A DNA stretch of 64,000 bases from Sinimarinibacterium sp. NLF-5-8. GTDB lineage: Bacteria; Pseudomonadota; Gammaproteobacteria; Nevskiales; Nevskiaceae. Shown piece by piece: positions 24,771-33,658 of this stretch; the first letter of the stretch is position 1, and every line of letters begins with the position of its first letter. The stretch lies in NCBI RefSeq assembly GCF_010092425.1, contig NZ_CP048030.1:3136810-3200809 (forward strand), in the 5' to 3' direction. The translations under genes and the position numbers were made by a program. The notes below the pieces were generated by a model. The model had not been told where the DNA came from and did no database searches. It saw nothing but the letters and a program-made list of their open reading frames with translations.

Positions 24771-25955
24771 TTAGCGCGCGAGGCGCTTCATCGCTTGTTC
24801 CAGGCCTGCCAGCGTCATCGGGAACATGCGATCAGGGCCGAGCAACTCCTGGGTGACTTTGATCGAGGCGGTGTAATCCCAGGTGTGTTCCGGTTCGGGG
24901 TTGAGCCAGACCAGATGCGGAAAAGCGTCGTAAATGCGCTTGAACCATACCGAGCCGGCTTCTTCGTTCCAGTGTTCGATGCTGCCGCCGGGGTGGACGA
25001 TTTCATACGGGCTCATCGTCGCATCGCCAACAAAAATCACTTTGTAGTCAGCCGTGTATTTATGCAACACGTCAAAGATGGAGATTTTTTCACCGTGACG
25101 GCGCGCGTTGTCTTTCCACACGGCTTCGTAGACGAAGTTGTGAAAGTAAAAATATTCCAGGTGTTTGAACTCGGTTTTGGTCGCCGAGAACAGTTCTTCA
25201 CACACTTTGATGTGCGGGTCCATGCTGCCGCCCACATCAAAAAACAGCAGCACTTTGACTGCGTTGTGGCGCTCCGGCACCATTTTGATGTCCAGATACC
25301 CGGCATTGCGCGCGGTGGCGCTGATGGTGTCATCCAGATCCAGCACCTCAGGTGCGCCTTCGCGGGCAAAGCGGCGCAGGCGGCGCAGGGCCACTTTGAT
25401 GTTGCGGGTGCCCAGTTCGAGGGTGTCATCCAGATTGCGAAACTCGCGTTTTTCCCAGACCTTGACCGCCGATTTTTGCCCGCCGGGGCCGCCGATGCGG
25501 ATGCCTTCGGGGTTGTAGCCGCCGTGCCCAAACGGCGAGGTGCCGCCGGTGCCGACCCATTTGTTGCCGCCTTCGTGGCGCTCTTTTTGTTCGGCGAGAC
25601 GCTGACGCAGCGTTTCCATCAGTTTGTCCAGTCCGCCAAGCGCCTGGATTTTTTGTTTTTCTTCTTCGCTGAAATGGCGCTCCACCATCTTGCGCAGCCA
25701 GGCGTCGGGAATCTCGCCAAACAGCTCGCCGGTGACGGCTTCCACGCCTTTGAAGTACGCCGCAAACGCGCGATCAAAGCGATCAAACTGGCTTTCGTCC
25801 TTGACCAGCGCCGTGCGTGAAAGGTGATAAAAATCGTCCAGCGAAAAAATCGCAACGTGTTTGGACAGCGCCTCCAGCAGCGTCAAGAACTCGCTCAGAC
25901 TGACTTTGAGTCCAGCGGCGCGCAAGGTAAAAAAGAAGGTAAACAGCACGGGCAA
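24771..25955 (-). CDS. VWA (CoxE-like) domain protein
   Basis: A 394-aa protein. The C-terminal half holds a von Willebrand A fold of the CoxE group with metal-site DVGGSMD at 240-246 (Gly in place of the first MIDAS serine), then FHNFVYEAVW and IFVGDATMSPYEI. The N-terminal half is helical (SLSEFLTLLEAL, GLDKLMETLRQRLAEQ). A Gly-rich hinge (GTGGTSPFGHGG, about 135-146) separates them. These proteins usually work with a MoxR-type AAA+ ATPase to insert metals or remodel partners, but no MoxR gene is in this window. Gap of 87 bp to the MAPEG gene. Confidence 0.85.
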   Translation of the reverse strand: MPVLFTFFFTLRAAGLKVSLSEFLTLLEALSKHVAIFSLDDFYHLSRTALVKDESQFDRFDRAFAAYFKGVEAVTGELFGEIPDAWLRKMVERHFSEEEKQKIQALGGLDKLMETLRQRLAEQKERHEGGNKWVGTGGTSPFGHGGYNPEGIRIGGPGGQKSAVKVWEKREFRNLDDTLELGTRNIKVALRRLRRFAREGAPEVLDLDDTISATARNAGYLDIKMVPERHNAVKVLLFFDVGGSMDPHIKVCEELFSATKTEFKHLEYFYFHNFVYEAVWKDNARRHGEKISIFDVLHKYTADYKVIFVGDATMSPYEIVHPGGSIEHWNEEAGSVWFKRIYDAFPHLVWLNPEPEHTWDYTASIKVTQELLGPDRMFPMTLAGLEQAMKRLAR

Positions 25956-26086
25956 TCAGCACGGTAAGGGCTTGTAAGCTGGGCATTGTAGCGGGCGGGG
26001 GGATTTGACACGGATGAGTTGTCGGCGCGCGCTCGGCCCGGCTTATGATCGCGGCATCAATCAAGTGAACCAGGGGGATGTGAGAC

Positions 26087-26305
26087 ATGGATTCACCGGA
26101 GTTTTTGGCTTTGGCGCAGGTGCTGGGGCGGCCGGCGCAGAGTTTGCGCGGCTGGGCGCAGTTGACGCCCGCCCAGCTCACGCAAGTGACTGAGGCGATT
26201 GCGCGCGCGCAGCAGGCGGAGCGCGCCCGATTGATGCAGGCGTTTGCGCAGTTATGGCCGCGCGCGCTGGCGGTGCGCTTGATGGCGCCTGGGGAGGCGC
26301 CATGA
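26087..26305 (+). CDS. Small protein of unknown function (26 kb operon, gene 1)
   Basis: A 72-aa, Ala/Gln-rich, mostly helical protein with no membrane segment. It shows LAQVLGRPAQSLRGWAQL near the N-terminus and TEAIARAQQAERARLMQAFAQL in the middle. I do not recognise it. The ATG at 26087 follows AGGGGGATG. Its stop overlaps the start of the next gene (ATGA), so the two are produced together. Composition is extremely rich in GCGCGC runs. Confidence 0.55.
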   Translation: MDSPEFLALAQVLGRPAQSLRGWAQLTPAQLTQVTEAIARAQQAERARLMQAFAQLWPRALAVRLMAPGEAP

Positions 26306-27477
26306 GCCGGCTGAGCGCGCGCGCGGAGTGGATCAAGCTGTGCCAGTTTTTAAATGTGCCGGCGGATGAGTTTGCGTTTTTGACTGATCTGCCCAGCGCG
26401 GAGCTGCGCAGCGCGCGGGTGGCGTTGCAGGAGCAGTGGGTGGCAGTGGCGCGCGCGCGCTTCGTGCGATTGGCGCGCTGGCTGCGCTGGTTGCCGATTG
26501 TGGTGCTGGCTTTTTTTGCGCAGCGCTGGTTGGGCGCGGTTCTGGTGGCGCGCATTGCCAGCGAATTGCCCAGTGCGCGCGCGGCGGTGGTGGCACGGCG
26601 ACTGCCGGCTGATTTTTTGGCGCAGGTGGCGCCGCTGCTTGATCCCCGGCGCGCGCGCGATCTGATCCGTCAGCTTGAGCACGCGCAAATCGTGGCGATT
26701 GCGCTGGCGTTGCTGCAACGCGGTGATCATCAAACCATGGGGCGGTTTGTCGATTACATGGAGGACGACGCGGTGCGCACGGTCATTGACCATATCGACG
26801 ATGACGCCGACCTGCTGCGCGCGGTGTTTTTTGTCGAATCGCGCAACCGGCTCGATCACCTGGTGCGGCTGCTGCCCGCCGAGCGCCTGCAACGGGCGAT
26901 TTTGCTGTTGGCAGATGTGAATTGCCCGGTACTGGTTGAAATCATGGCGCTGGTGGTGGGGGTGAGCTACAGCCTCAAACGCACGCTGGGGGATTTGGCG
27001 GCTGAACAAGGTGCGCCGGTGTTGACCCAGATTGTGCAGACCACACAAGCCTTGCAGTGCTGGGCCGATGTGCTGCCCGTGGTGGCGGCGATGTCGGTGG
27101 ATAGCCAGCGCAAGGTTTGTGCGCTGCCGGTGTTGCAGCAGCAGCCGCAGATTCTGGATGCGATCTTGCAGGCCGCCGATGCCGAAGGACTCTGGCCGCA
27201 GGTGTTGCCGCTGATTGCGATGCTGCCGCAGGCGTTGCGGCGGCACGTTGCGCGCGCCGCCGAAGCCCTTTCGCAGGACACGCTCTTTCGGATTGCCGAT
27301 GCTACGTTGCTGACCGAGCAGTGGTCAGCGGTGCTGGAAATCGTGGTGCATTTTTCGCCGGCAAAGCAGCAGGCGGTGCTGGCGATCGTACGCGGTTACG
27401 CTGCGGTGGATGCCGAGTTGTCCGGGCGCTTGCTGGCGCTGGCCGCCGCTGCGGACATCAACACGGGGCTGTCGTGA
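26302..27477 (+). CDS. Helical-repeat protein of unknown function (26 kb operon, gene 2)
   Basis: A 391-aa protein I cannot name. After a hydrophobic patch at about 50-75 (WLRWLPIVVLAFFAQRWLGAVL), which may be a membrane anchor, the rest is a run of helices of similar length: PLLDPRRARDLIRQL, QIVAIALALLQRGDHQTMGRFV, ADLLRAVFFVESRNRLDHLVRLL, HFSPAKQQAVLAIVRGYA. They resemble the helical repeats in the cytoplasmic N-domain of MgtE-type channels or armadillo-like arrays. The ATG at 26302 overlaps the upstream stop. Its last 82 bp overlap the end of the convergent patatin gene. Both frames look genuine there. Confidence 0.6.
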   Translation: MSRLSARAEWIKLCQFLNVPADEFAFLTDLPSAELRSARVALQEQWVAVARARFVRLARWLRWLPIVVLAFFAQRWLGAVLVARIASELPSARAAVVARRLPADFLAQVAPLLDPRRARDLIRQLEHAQIVAIALALLQRGDHQTMGRFVDYMEDDAVRTVIDHIDDDADLLRAVFFVESRNRLDHLVRLLPAERLQRAILLLADVNCPVLVEIMALVVGVSYSLKRTLGDLAAEQGAPVLTQIVQTTQALQCWADVLPVVAAMSVDSQRKVCALPVLQQQPQILDAILQAADAEGLWPQVLPLIAMLPQALRRHVARAAEALSQDTLFRIADATLLTEQWSAVLEIVVHFSPAKQQAVLAIVRGYAAVDAELSGRLLALAAAADINTGLS

Positions 27478-29261
27478 GATGCGGGGTCTTGCAGTGTGCT
27501 GCGCAGCGGTGAGAGCGTTTTGATTGCGTGCTGATAGCCCAGATCAATCAGCCGATCGAGACTGCCCCAGTCAAACATCCCCACCGTTTCAACCGGCATG
27601 CCGATAAAAATATCGGCGCGTGCGACGGATTCGCGTTGAATCAGGGTATCGGCGGTGAGCGTGGCGGTGCGCATCAGGATCTCGCCAAAGCTGGGGCGCG
27701 CGCGCGGCGAGCGCCATTGCAGTAACGCCTCGGGATCGGGTTTTTGCAGCCCCGCACCGGGGGCATGCAGATCATCGGCGGCGCTGACGCTGCAAGCGAT
27801 GATGGTGCCGCGATCCAGGCCTTGCATCACATCGGTCGGCAAGTTGTCCACCACTCCGCCATCGCACAGCAGTTGCCCCCGCCAGGCCACCGGCGGCGCC
27901 ACGCCGGGCACGGCCATGCTGGTGGCCACCCAGGTTGCCAGCTCGCCGTGGTCGTGCACCATCGCCTGGCCGGTGGAAAGATTGGTGGACATGCAGTAAT
28001 AGCTGCGCGGTAAATCTTCAATCTGGCGCGCGCCAAAAATCTCGCGCAGCCGCGCCACGAACTTGCGCCCCCGAATCAGCGACACCCGGGGCAGGGTGTA
28101 GTCGTTCAGGTGGTTGCGGTTGACAAAGGTTTCGCGCGCGATCTGCGCCATTTCAACCGGATCAAAGCGACACGCCAGCAGCGCCGCCACAAATGCGCCC
28201 ATGCTGGTGCCGCCACTGACATCCACCGGAATCTGTAGCTCATCGAGTGCGCGAATCAGCCCGATATGGGCAAAGCCGCGCGCGCCACCACCGCCGAGTA
28301 CCAGCCCCACACCGCGCGCGCTGGTCTGGCGGATCAGCGCTTGTAAATCCTGCGGCTCCCAGGGGTGAACAAAGTAATGCGCGCGCGCCCGCGCCAGCGC
28401 CCGCCATTGCATGGTGTAGGGCGAAGGATCGCCCTCGCTGCGCAGCAGCACCAGCTCGATCGGCGCCAGGGTCGCATCGGTGCGCACCTGCGTGAGTGCC
28501 GGGATCGGTGCCGGTGCCACGCTGGCCTCGGCCAGCAGCAGCACCCGGTCGGCGCGCCGCAGACAGCGTGTGCTCCAATGCGTATCGCCCGGGTCTGCGG
28601 CATAAATCACCAGCTCGTGCAGTGTTTCCAGATGCCCCAGCCAATCGGTCAGACGCTGGTGCGCGCGCGCATCGTCAAACGCGGTTTGCGCCGTCCCTGT
28701 GCCCAGTGCCGCATCAACGTGCGCCGCCGTGATCAAACGCGCGCGCGGCCAGCCGCCAAAACCGTGCACCAGTGTTTGCGCCAAATGCGTCACCGGCACG
28801 CCTGCATGTGCCGGGATCAAGGCAAACGTTCCACGCCGTCTGTGCTCATGGCTGCTGTGCAGGCTTTGACTTTGCCGCGCGCGCGTGGCGATCAGCTGGG
28901 TCAGGCGCAGCAAGGTCGGCGCTTGCTGTTCCAGCAGCGCCATCAATGCAGGACGGGCGATGCGGATCAGCACGCTGTCGCGCACGGCATCCACATCAGC
29001 ATTGCGGGGTTGCCGGGTGACCACGCTCATCTCCCCCACCGGCTGCAAGCGATCGACATGACCCAGGGTGCGCCCCAGACGGCTGACCCGCAGCCGTCCA
29101 CTGGCCACCATGTAAAAGTCATCCGCAGAATCCCCCTGCGAATACAAACGCTGTCCGCAGGCCAGATCTTGTCGGTGGGCCAAAGCCGCCAGCCGCGCCA
29201 GGGCATCGGCCTCCAGGGTTGAAAACAGCGGTGTTTGTTGCAGAACAGTGGCGATGTTCAT
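27396..29261 (-). CDS. Patatin-like phospholipase with cyclic-nucleotide-binding domain
   Basis: A 621-aa protein of the NTE/RssA type. An N-terminal cyclic-nucleotide-binding fold covers about 5-125 (FSTLEADALARLAALA, GDSADDFYMVASGRLRVSR, GEMSVVTRQPRNADV). A linking Rossmann-like region follows (about 145-305). The patatin domain has the oxyanion loop GGGGARG (323-329), nucleophile Ser353 in GTSMG, and catalytic Asp467 in DGG. It should hydrolyse membrane phospholipids or lysolipids near the inner membrane, perhaps under nucleotide control. It converges with the helical-repeat gene, with 82 bp shared. Confidence 0.92.
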   Translation of the reverse strand: MNIATVLQQTPLFSTLEADALARLAALAHRQDLACGQRLYSQGDSADDFYMVASGRLRVSRLGRTLGHVDRLQPVGEMSVVTRQPRNADVDAVRDSVLIRIARPALMALLEQQAPTLLRLTQLIATRARQSQSLHSSHEHRRRGTFALIPAHAGVPVTHLAQTLVHGFGGWPRARLITAAHVDAALGTGTAQTAFDDARAHQRLTDWLGHLETLHELVIYAADPGDTHWSTRCLRRADRVLLLAEASVAPAPIPALTQVRTDATLAPIELVLLRSEGDPSPYTMQWRALARARAHYFVHPWEPQDLQALIRQTSARGVGLVLGGGGARGFAHIGLIRALDELQIPVDVSGGTSMGAFVAALLACRFDPVEMAQIARETFVNRNHLNDYTLPRVSLIRGRKFVARLREIFGARQIEDLPRSYYCMSTNLSTGQAMVHDHGELATWVATSMAVPGVAPPVAWRGQLLCDGGVVDNLPTDVMQGLDRGTIIACSVSAADDLHAPGAGLQKPDPEALLQWRSPRARPSFGEILMRTATLTADTLIQRESVARADIFIGMPVETVGMFDWGSLDRLIDLGYQHAIKTLSPLRSTLQDPASHDSPVLMSAAAASASKRPDNSASTAA

Positions 29262-29380
29262 GACGCGGCTTCCGTGGACTTGAGTGGCTTGCGGTGCCCC
29301 GGTCTGGGGATGAGGTGATTCTAGTCAGGATCGGGACTGCGCCTGCACTGATGGCGTGATCGGCAGCACGTCCGCCTCAT

Positions 29381-29393
29381 CTGATCAGATCAG
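29381..29393. promoter_or_regulatory. 13-bp palindrome before the DUF1302 operon
   Basis: CTGATC-A-GATCAG is a perfect palindrome 108 bp upstream of the DUF1302 start, next to GGTTATAC, which could serve as a -10 box. It is a plausible operator for the DUF1302/DUF1329 pair. The rest of the 239-bp intergenic stretch shows nothing clear. Confidence 0.35.
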
Positions 29394-29500
29394 GTTATAC
29401 GAGTGGCTTGCGGCCACGATCAAGAACCGCGATGCCCCTCATGCAAGGGGTGGTTTTAAACAGGTGGAATTTGTGTGCTGCGATCAATCGAGGAGAAAAA

Positions 29501-31165
29501 ATGACCCATTTTTCAAACGTTTCACCCTCGCGCCGCCGCTGGGCTTTGTGCCCGCTGGCGGCAGTGATGCTGGGCTTGAGCGGTGGCGCTCAGGCCGGCA
29601 CGGTGGCCTTTAATCAGGAAGCCGGGCTGGATTACGCCTTTACCCTGACCTATAGCGCGGCCATGCGAACCGAGCGGCAGTCTGATGCGCTCATCGGCGC
29701 GGCCAATGCGCAGGGCGATGATGGCAACAGCAACTTTGCGCGCGGCGCCTTCATCAATAACCGGGGCAGTGCGCTGGGTGAGATCAACTTTCACTACCGC
29801 AACATGGGGGTGATGGTGCGCGGCAATGGTTTTTATGACCATGCATATCGGCGCAAAAACGATAACGACGGCAGCACGGTCAACCATGACGGCGCCGCCG
29901 ATGAGTTCACCCGTGCGGCGCGGCGCAGGCTGGGGGCCGATGGGCGCCTGCTCGATGCCTATGCCTACATCACCCTGCCGCTGGCCAGTACCACGCTGAA
30001 TCTGCGCGCGGGGCGGCAGGTGGTTTCGTGGGGCGAGAGCTTGTATTTCCCCAATATGAGTGGTGCGCAGGCGCCAGCCGATGCCACCAAGTCCACGGTG
30101 CCGGGGGTGGAGGTCAAGGATATTTTGATGCCGACCGGCCAGGTTTATGGCAACTGGGTCATCAGCGATCGCCTGAGCGCGATGGCTTACTGGCAATGGG
30201 AATGGAACGATACCGAGCTGGTGCCGGTGGGCGGCTATTTCAGCAGCACCGATCTGGTGGGGCCGGGCGCCGAGTATCTGAATGCCATCCCGGCGCTCAA
30301 TGCGATGGGGCTGGGCAAGATCACCAACGCCGGCGACATCACCCCCGGCAACAACGGACAGTGGGGGGTGGGGCTGACGTATCAGCTGGGTGATGCCACC
30401 GAGATTGGCCTGTACCGTCTCACCTATCACGATAAAAACCCAGCGGCGGGTGTGGTCTTTGGCGCGCCGGGGCCTGAGATCACCCTGCCGCAGGCAACCA
30501 TTCAACTGCCGCAGGATTACCGCGCGTTTTATGCCGATCACATTCGCATGACGGCGGCGAGTTTCAGCACCGAGCTGCTCGGCACGGCCATGGCCGGCGA
30601 AGTCAGCTATCGGCAAAACGCCGGCATTGTGGTGTACGCGCCCAACGGCATTCTGGGCGTGTTGCCCAGTGTCACCCGGGGGGATGTGTGGCAGGCCAAC
30701 CTGAATGCAACCAAGCTGTTCATGCCCAGCGCGCTGTGGGATACCTTGATTCTGGTCGGTGAGGTGTCGTGGATGCACACCGGCGCGGTGGCGCCGATTC
30801 AGGCCCAGGGCGGCAGCTTTGCCGAGGTCGCCACCGGACGCGATGCGGGGGCGTATCAATTCATGATTCAGCCCGGTTACCGGCAGGTTTTCCCCGGTTG
30901 GGATGTGGCGTTTTCGCTGATTCATGCGCAGCAGTTCAAAAACCGCGCGCCAGTGTCGGGCGCGCTGGGCAGTTTGTTTGGCGAGGGCGACAAGCGCGTG
31001 AGCGTGGGGCCCAACTTCAAATATCTGTCCAATCTGGAATTGCAGCTGCTGTACACCGGCTATTACGGCTCGGCCAAAAGTGGCAGCGCGGCGGGTGAGT
31101 TTGCCCATGCGCGGCCGCTGGCCGATCGCAGCTATGTCTCGGTCAGCGCCAAGTACAGCTTCTAA
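29501..31165 (+). CDS. DUF1302 family outer-membrane-type protein
   Basis: A 554-aa secreted protein. It has a signal peptide (Arg-rich start, then LCPLAAVMLGLSGGAQA, cut near residue 31) and a long beta-rich body with many aromatic strands: LDYAFTLTYSAAMRTERQ, LNLRAGRQVVSWGES, WVISDRLSAMAYWQWEW. It ends YVSVSAKYSF with a terminal Phe, as in outer-membrane barrels. DUF1302 proteins sit beside DUF1329 proteins and often near lipid, steroid or hydrocarbon catabolism genes. GAGGAG precedes the ATG at 29501. It is followed after 19 bp by its DUF1329 partner. Confidence 0.88.
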   Translation: MTHFSNVSPSRRRWALCPLAAVMLGLSGGAQAGTVAFNQEAGLDYAFTLTYSAAMRTERQSDALIGAANAQGDDGNSNFARGAFINNRGSALGEINFHYRNMGVMVRGNGFYDHAYRRKNDNDGSTVNHDGAADEFTRAARRRLGADGRLLDAYAYITLPLASTTLNLRAGRQVVSWGESLYFPNMSGAQAPADATKSTVPGVEVKDILMPTGQVYGNWVISDRLSAMAYWQWEWNDTELVPVGGYFSSTDLVGPGAEYLNAIPALNAMGLGKITNAGDITPGNNGQWGVGLTYQLGDATEIGLYRLTYHDKNPAAGVVFGAPGPEITLPQATIQLPQDYRAFYADHIRMTAASFSTELLGTAMAGEVSYRQNAGIVVYAPNGILGVLPSVTRGDVWQANLNATKLFMPSALWDTLILVGEVSWMHTGAVAPIQAQGGSFAEVATGRDAGAYQFMIQPGYRQVFPGWDVAFSLIHAQQFKNRAPVSGALGSLFGEGDKRVSVGPNFKYLSNLELQLLYTGYYGSAKSGSAAGEFAHARPLADRSYVSVSAKYSF

Positions 31166-31184
31166 AAACATAAGGAGAACCACC

Positions 31185-32552
31185 ATGATTCATCTCAAAA
31201 AGCTGGTTTTAACCACGGCTGCTATGGGGCTGCTGACGCCGGCTCTGGCACTGGCCGCCGTCAGCGCCGAACAAGCCGCCGAGCTGGGCAAAAGCCTGAC
31301 GCCGATGGGCGCCGAAGCCGCCGCCAACGCCGATGGCAGCATCCCCGCTTACGAAGGCAAATGGCTGGGCGCACCGCCAACGGTCAACTACGACGGCCGC
31401 TTTAACCCCGACCCGTATGCCGACGAAAAGCCGCTGTTTTCAATCACCGCCGACAACCTGAAAAACTACGCCGATAAGCTGGGCGAAGGACAAAAAGCCC
31501 TGTTTGCCAAATATCCCAAAACCTATCGGATTGACGTTTATCCCACCCACCGTGATTTTCGCCACAGCGATGAGGTCAACGCCCATGTGCGGCAAAACGC
31601 CACAGCGGCCGAGCTGTCCAACGACGGCTTGACCCTCAAGGGCGCTTACGGCGGCGTGGCGTTTCCGATTCCGCAATCGGGGATCGAGCTGGTTTACAAC
31701 ATCCTCACCACCAACGCGCCGTGGATGGTTGAAGCGCCCAACGTCAGTGCCTATGTGCAGTCCAGCGGGGCGATTGCGTGGATTCGCAACACGCTGCGTG
31801 CCTACAACACCTATCACCGGGGCAACGACCGCGCGGGTTGGAATGACGGCATCAGCGCCTACGCCATCACCAACCAGAAAGCGCCGCCGCGCGAAGCGGG
31901 CAAGGGCACGTTTACCGTCAACTCTTACGATTTTGTCGGCTACCCGCGCCAATCGTGGCAGTACGATCCCGGCACCCGTCGCCTGCGCAAAACCCCGGAC
32001 GTGGGCTTTGACTACCCGATGGATTCCGGCCCGCGCGTGGTCGATGAGCAAAACGGCCTGAACGGCTCGCCCGAGCGTTTTGATTGGCAATTGATCGGCA
32101 AAAAAGAGGTTTATGTGCCGTTTAACACCTTCAAGCTGGAAGATCGCGCGCTCAAATACAAAGACGTCACCGCCACCCGTGGCCACCCCAATCCCGACGT
32201 GTTGCGCTACGAGCTGCGGCGTGTCTGGGTGGTGGAAGGCACGCTCAAAAAAGGCATTCGTCACGTTTACGGCAAGCGCCGCTTTTATGTGGAAGAAGAC
32301 AGTTGGCAAGTGGCGATGGCGGATAACTACGACGTGCGCGGCCAGCTCTGGCGCGTGACCGAAAACGGCATTGCCTATGCCTACGACGCCAAGGTGCACT
32401 ACCTCAATGCCAGCTTCTATCAAGATCTGGTGTCGGGCGCCTACAGCGCCGAAAACATCACCTCGGAAGAACCCACTGCGGCACAGTTCAACCGCCGTGA
32501 ACCGCTGCCCAACGAGTTCACGCCGGCGGGGATGCGCAGCAGCGGACTGTAA
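31185..32552 (+). CDS. DUF1329 family periplasmic protein
   Basis: A 455-aa secreted protein with a signal peptide (LVLTTAAMGLLTPALALA, about 6-23). Family features are SAEQAAELGKSLTPMGAEAA, GFDYPMDSGPR, YVPFNTFKLEDRALKYKDV and RHVYGKRRFYVEEDSWQVAMAD. The fold is related to LolB/outer-membrane lipoprotein-sorting proteins, so a hydrophobic-ligand carrier role is likely, working with DUF1302 in the outer membrane. TAAGGAG stands 6 bases before the ATG. A terminator hairpin follows the gene. Confidence 0.9.
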   Translation: MIHLKKLVLTTAAMGLLTPALALAAVSAEQAAELGKSLTPMGAEAAANADGSIPAYEGKWLGAPPTVNYDGRFNPDPYADEKPLFSITADNLKNYADKLGEGQKALFAKYPKTYRIDVYPTHRDFRHSDEVNAHVRQNATAAELSNDGLTLKGAYGGVAFPIPQSGIELVYNILTTNAPWMVEAPNVSAYVQSSGAIAWIRNTLRAYNTYHRGNDRAGWNDGISAYAITNQKAPPREAGKGTFTVNSYDFVGYPRQSWQYDPGTRRLRKTPDVGFDYPMDSGPRVVDEQNGLNGSPERFDWQLIGKKEVYVPFNTFKLEDRALKYKDVTATRGHPNPDVLRYELRRVWVVEGTLKKGIRHVYGKRRFYVEEDSWQVAMADNYDVRGQLWRVTENGIAYAYDAKVHYLNASFYQDLVSGAYSAENITSEEPTAAQFNRREPLPNEFTPAGMRSSGL

Positions 32553-32581
32553 GCTGCAATCACTGTGGTAAAGGCGGGGTC

Positions 32582-32624
32582 TTGCCGCTGCGTCTGATCA
32601 TCAGGCGCAGCGGCAATGTTTTTG
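32582..32624 (+). terminator. Terminator after DUF1329 gene
   Basis: A long hairpin, TTGCCGCTGCG paired with CGCAGCGGCAA, encloses a second small palindrome CTGATCATCAG. A tail TGTTTTTG follows. It starts 30 bp after the stop codon. Confidence 0.65.
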
Positions 32625-32728
32625 TTGCAAGCAAAAACCGTGGCGCGCGCGCTTTTGTGCAGGGGGCGAGCTTTATCCGAGCCATCCTTCTTAAAATGCG
32701 TCGGCAATTGAACCCAATAATTTTGAAT

Positions 32729-33658
32729 ATGAGCCTACGCATTGGCATTGATCTGGGCGGCACCAAAATCGAAGGCGTGGTGATGGATGCGGCGTCGCAA
32801 ATTTTGGCGCGGCGGCGGCTGGCAACGCCGCAAACCGATTACCCCGCCACCGTGCGCGCGATTGTTGAATTGGTTGCCGCGCTAGAGGCCGAGGTGGGCG
32901 CGCGCGCCTTGCCGGTGGGCATGGGCACGCCGGGTGCGATTTCGGCGCGAACGGGGCGGATGAAAAACTGCAATTCCACCTGCCTGAACGGCCAGCCGTT
33001 GCTGGAGGATGTGCAGGCGCAGCTGGGCGCGCGCGTGCGCATCGCCAACGATGCCGATTGCCTGGCGCTGTCGGAAAGCCATGACGGCGCAGCGCACGGC
33101 GCGCGCTCGGTGTTTGCGGTGATTATCGGCACCGGCGTGGGCGGTGGCGTGGTTATCAACGGCCAACTGCTCACCGGTCCGAACGCCATCGCTGGCGAGT
33201 GGGGGCACAACCCACTGCCGTGGCCGCGTTTGGATTGGGACGAAGTGCCGGGGCCGCTGGGCTGGGATGGTCGTCATGGTGCGATTGAAGACTGGTGCAG
33301 CGGCCCGGCGCTGGCGGCGGATTATGCGCGCCGTTTTGGCGCACAGATCAGCGCGCGCGAAATCGCCGCGCGCGCCGAGCAGGGCGAAGCCGCTGCACAA
33401 GATGCGCTGGCACGTTGGCAAGATCGCCTGGCGCGCGCGCTGGCGACGGTGATCAACATGCTCGATCCGGAGGTCATTGTGCTCGGCGGCGGCCTGTCGC
33501 AAATCACCCGCGTCTACCGCAGCGTGCCCCAGCTTTGGCGCGCGTGGGTGTTCAGCGATGAAGTGCAAACCCGACTGCTGCGCGCGCAGCACGGCGATGC
33601 CAGCGGCGTGCGCGGTGCGGCCTGGCTGTGGCCGGCGCAATCAAAGGCGCCAGGGTGA
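32729..33658 (+). CDS. ROK-family sugar kinase (fructokinase-like)
   Basis: A 309-aa kinase. It has the phosphate loop GIDLGGTKIEG (5-15), the ROK GTGVGGGVV motif, the catalytic Asp of IANDADCLA, and the GEWGHNPLPWP segment typical of the Mak fructokinase branch. The zinc-binding cysteines that follow in nearly all ROK kinases (VPCYCGKQGCIE in E. coli Mak) are missing here: the stretch reads VPGPLGWDGRHGAIEDW. The ATG at 32729 has no clear ribosome site. The substrate may be fructose or a related hexose. A coupled P-loop fragment overlaps its stop. Confidence 0.88.
   Translation: MSLRIGIDLGGTKIEGVVMDAASQILARRRLATPQTDYPATVRAIVELVAALEAEVGARALPVGMGTPGAISARTGRMKNCNSTCLNGQPLLEDVQAQLGARVRIANDADCLALSESHDGAAHGARSVFAVIIGTGVGGGVVINGQLLTGPNAIAGEWGHNPLPWPRLDWDEVPGPLGWDGRHGAIEDWCSGPALAADYARRFGAQISAREIAARAEQGEAAAQDALARWQDRLARALATVINMLDPEVIVLGGGLSQITRVYRSVPQLWRAWVFSDEVQTRLLRAQHGDASGVRGAAWLWPAQSKAPG

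Noticed and set aside
29522..31186. 554-aa frame antisense to the DUF1302 gene
   Set aside because: Mirror of a supported gene, with no signal peptide or motif of its own.
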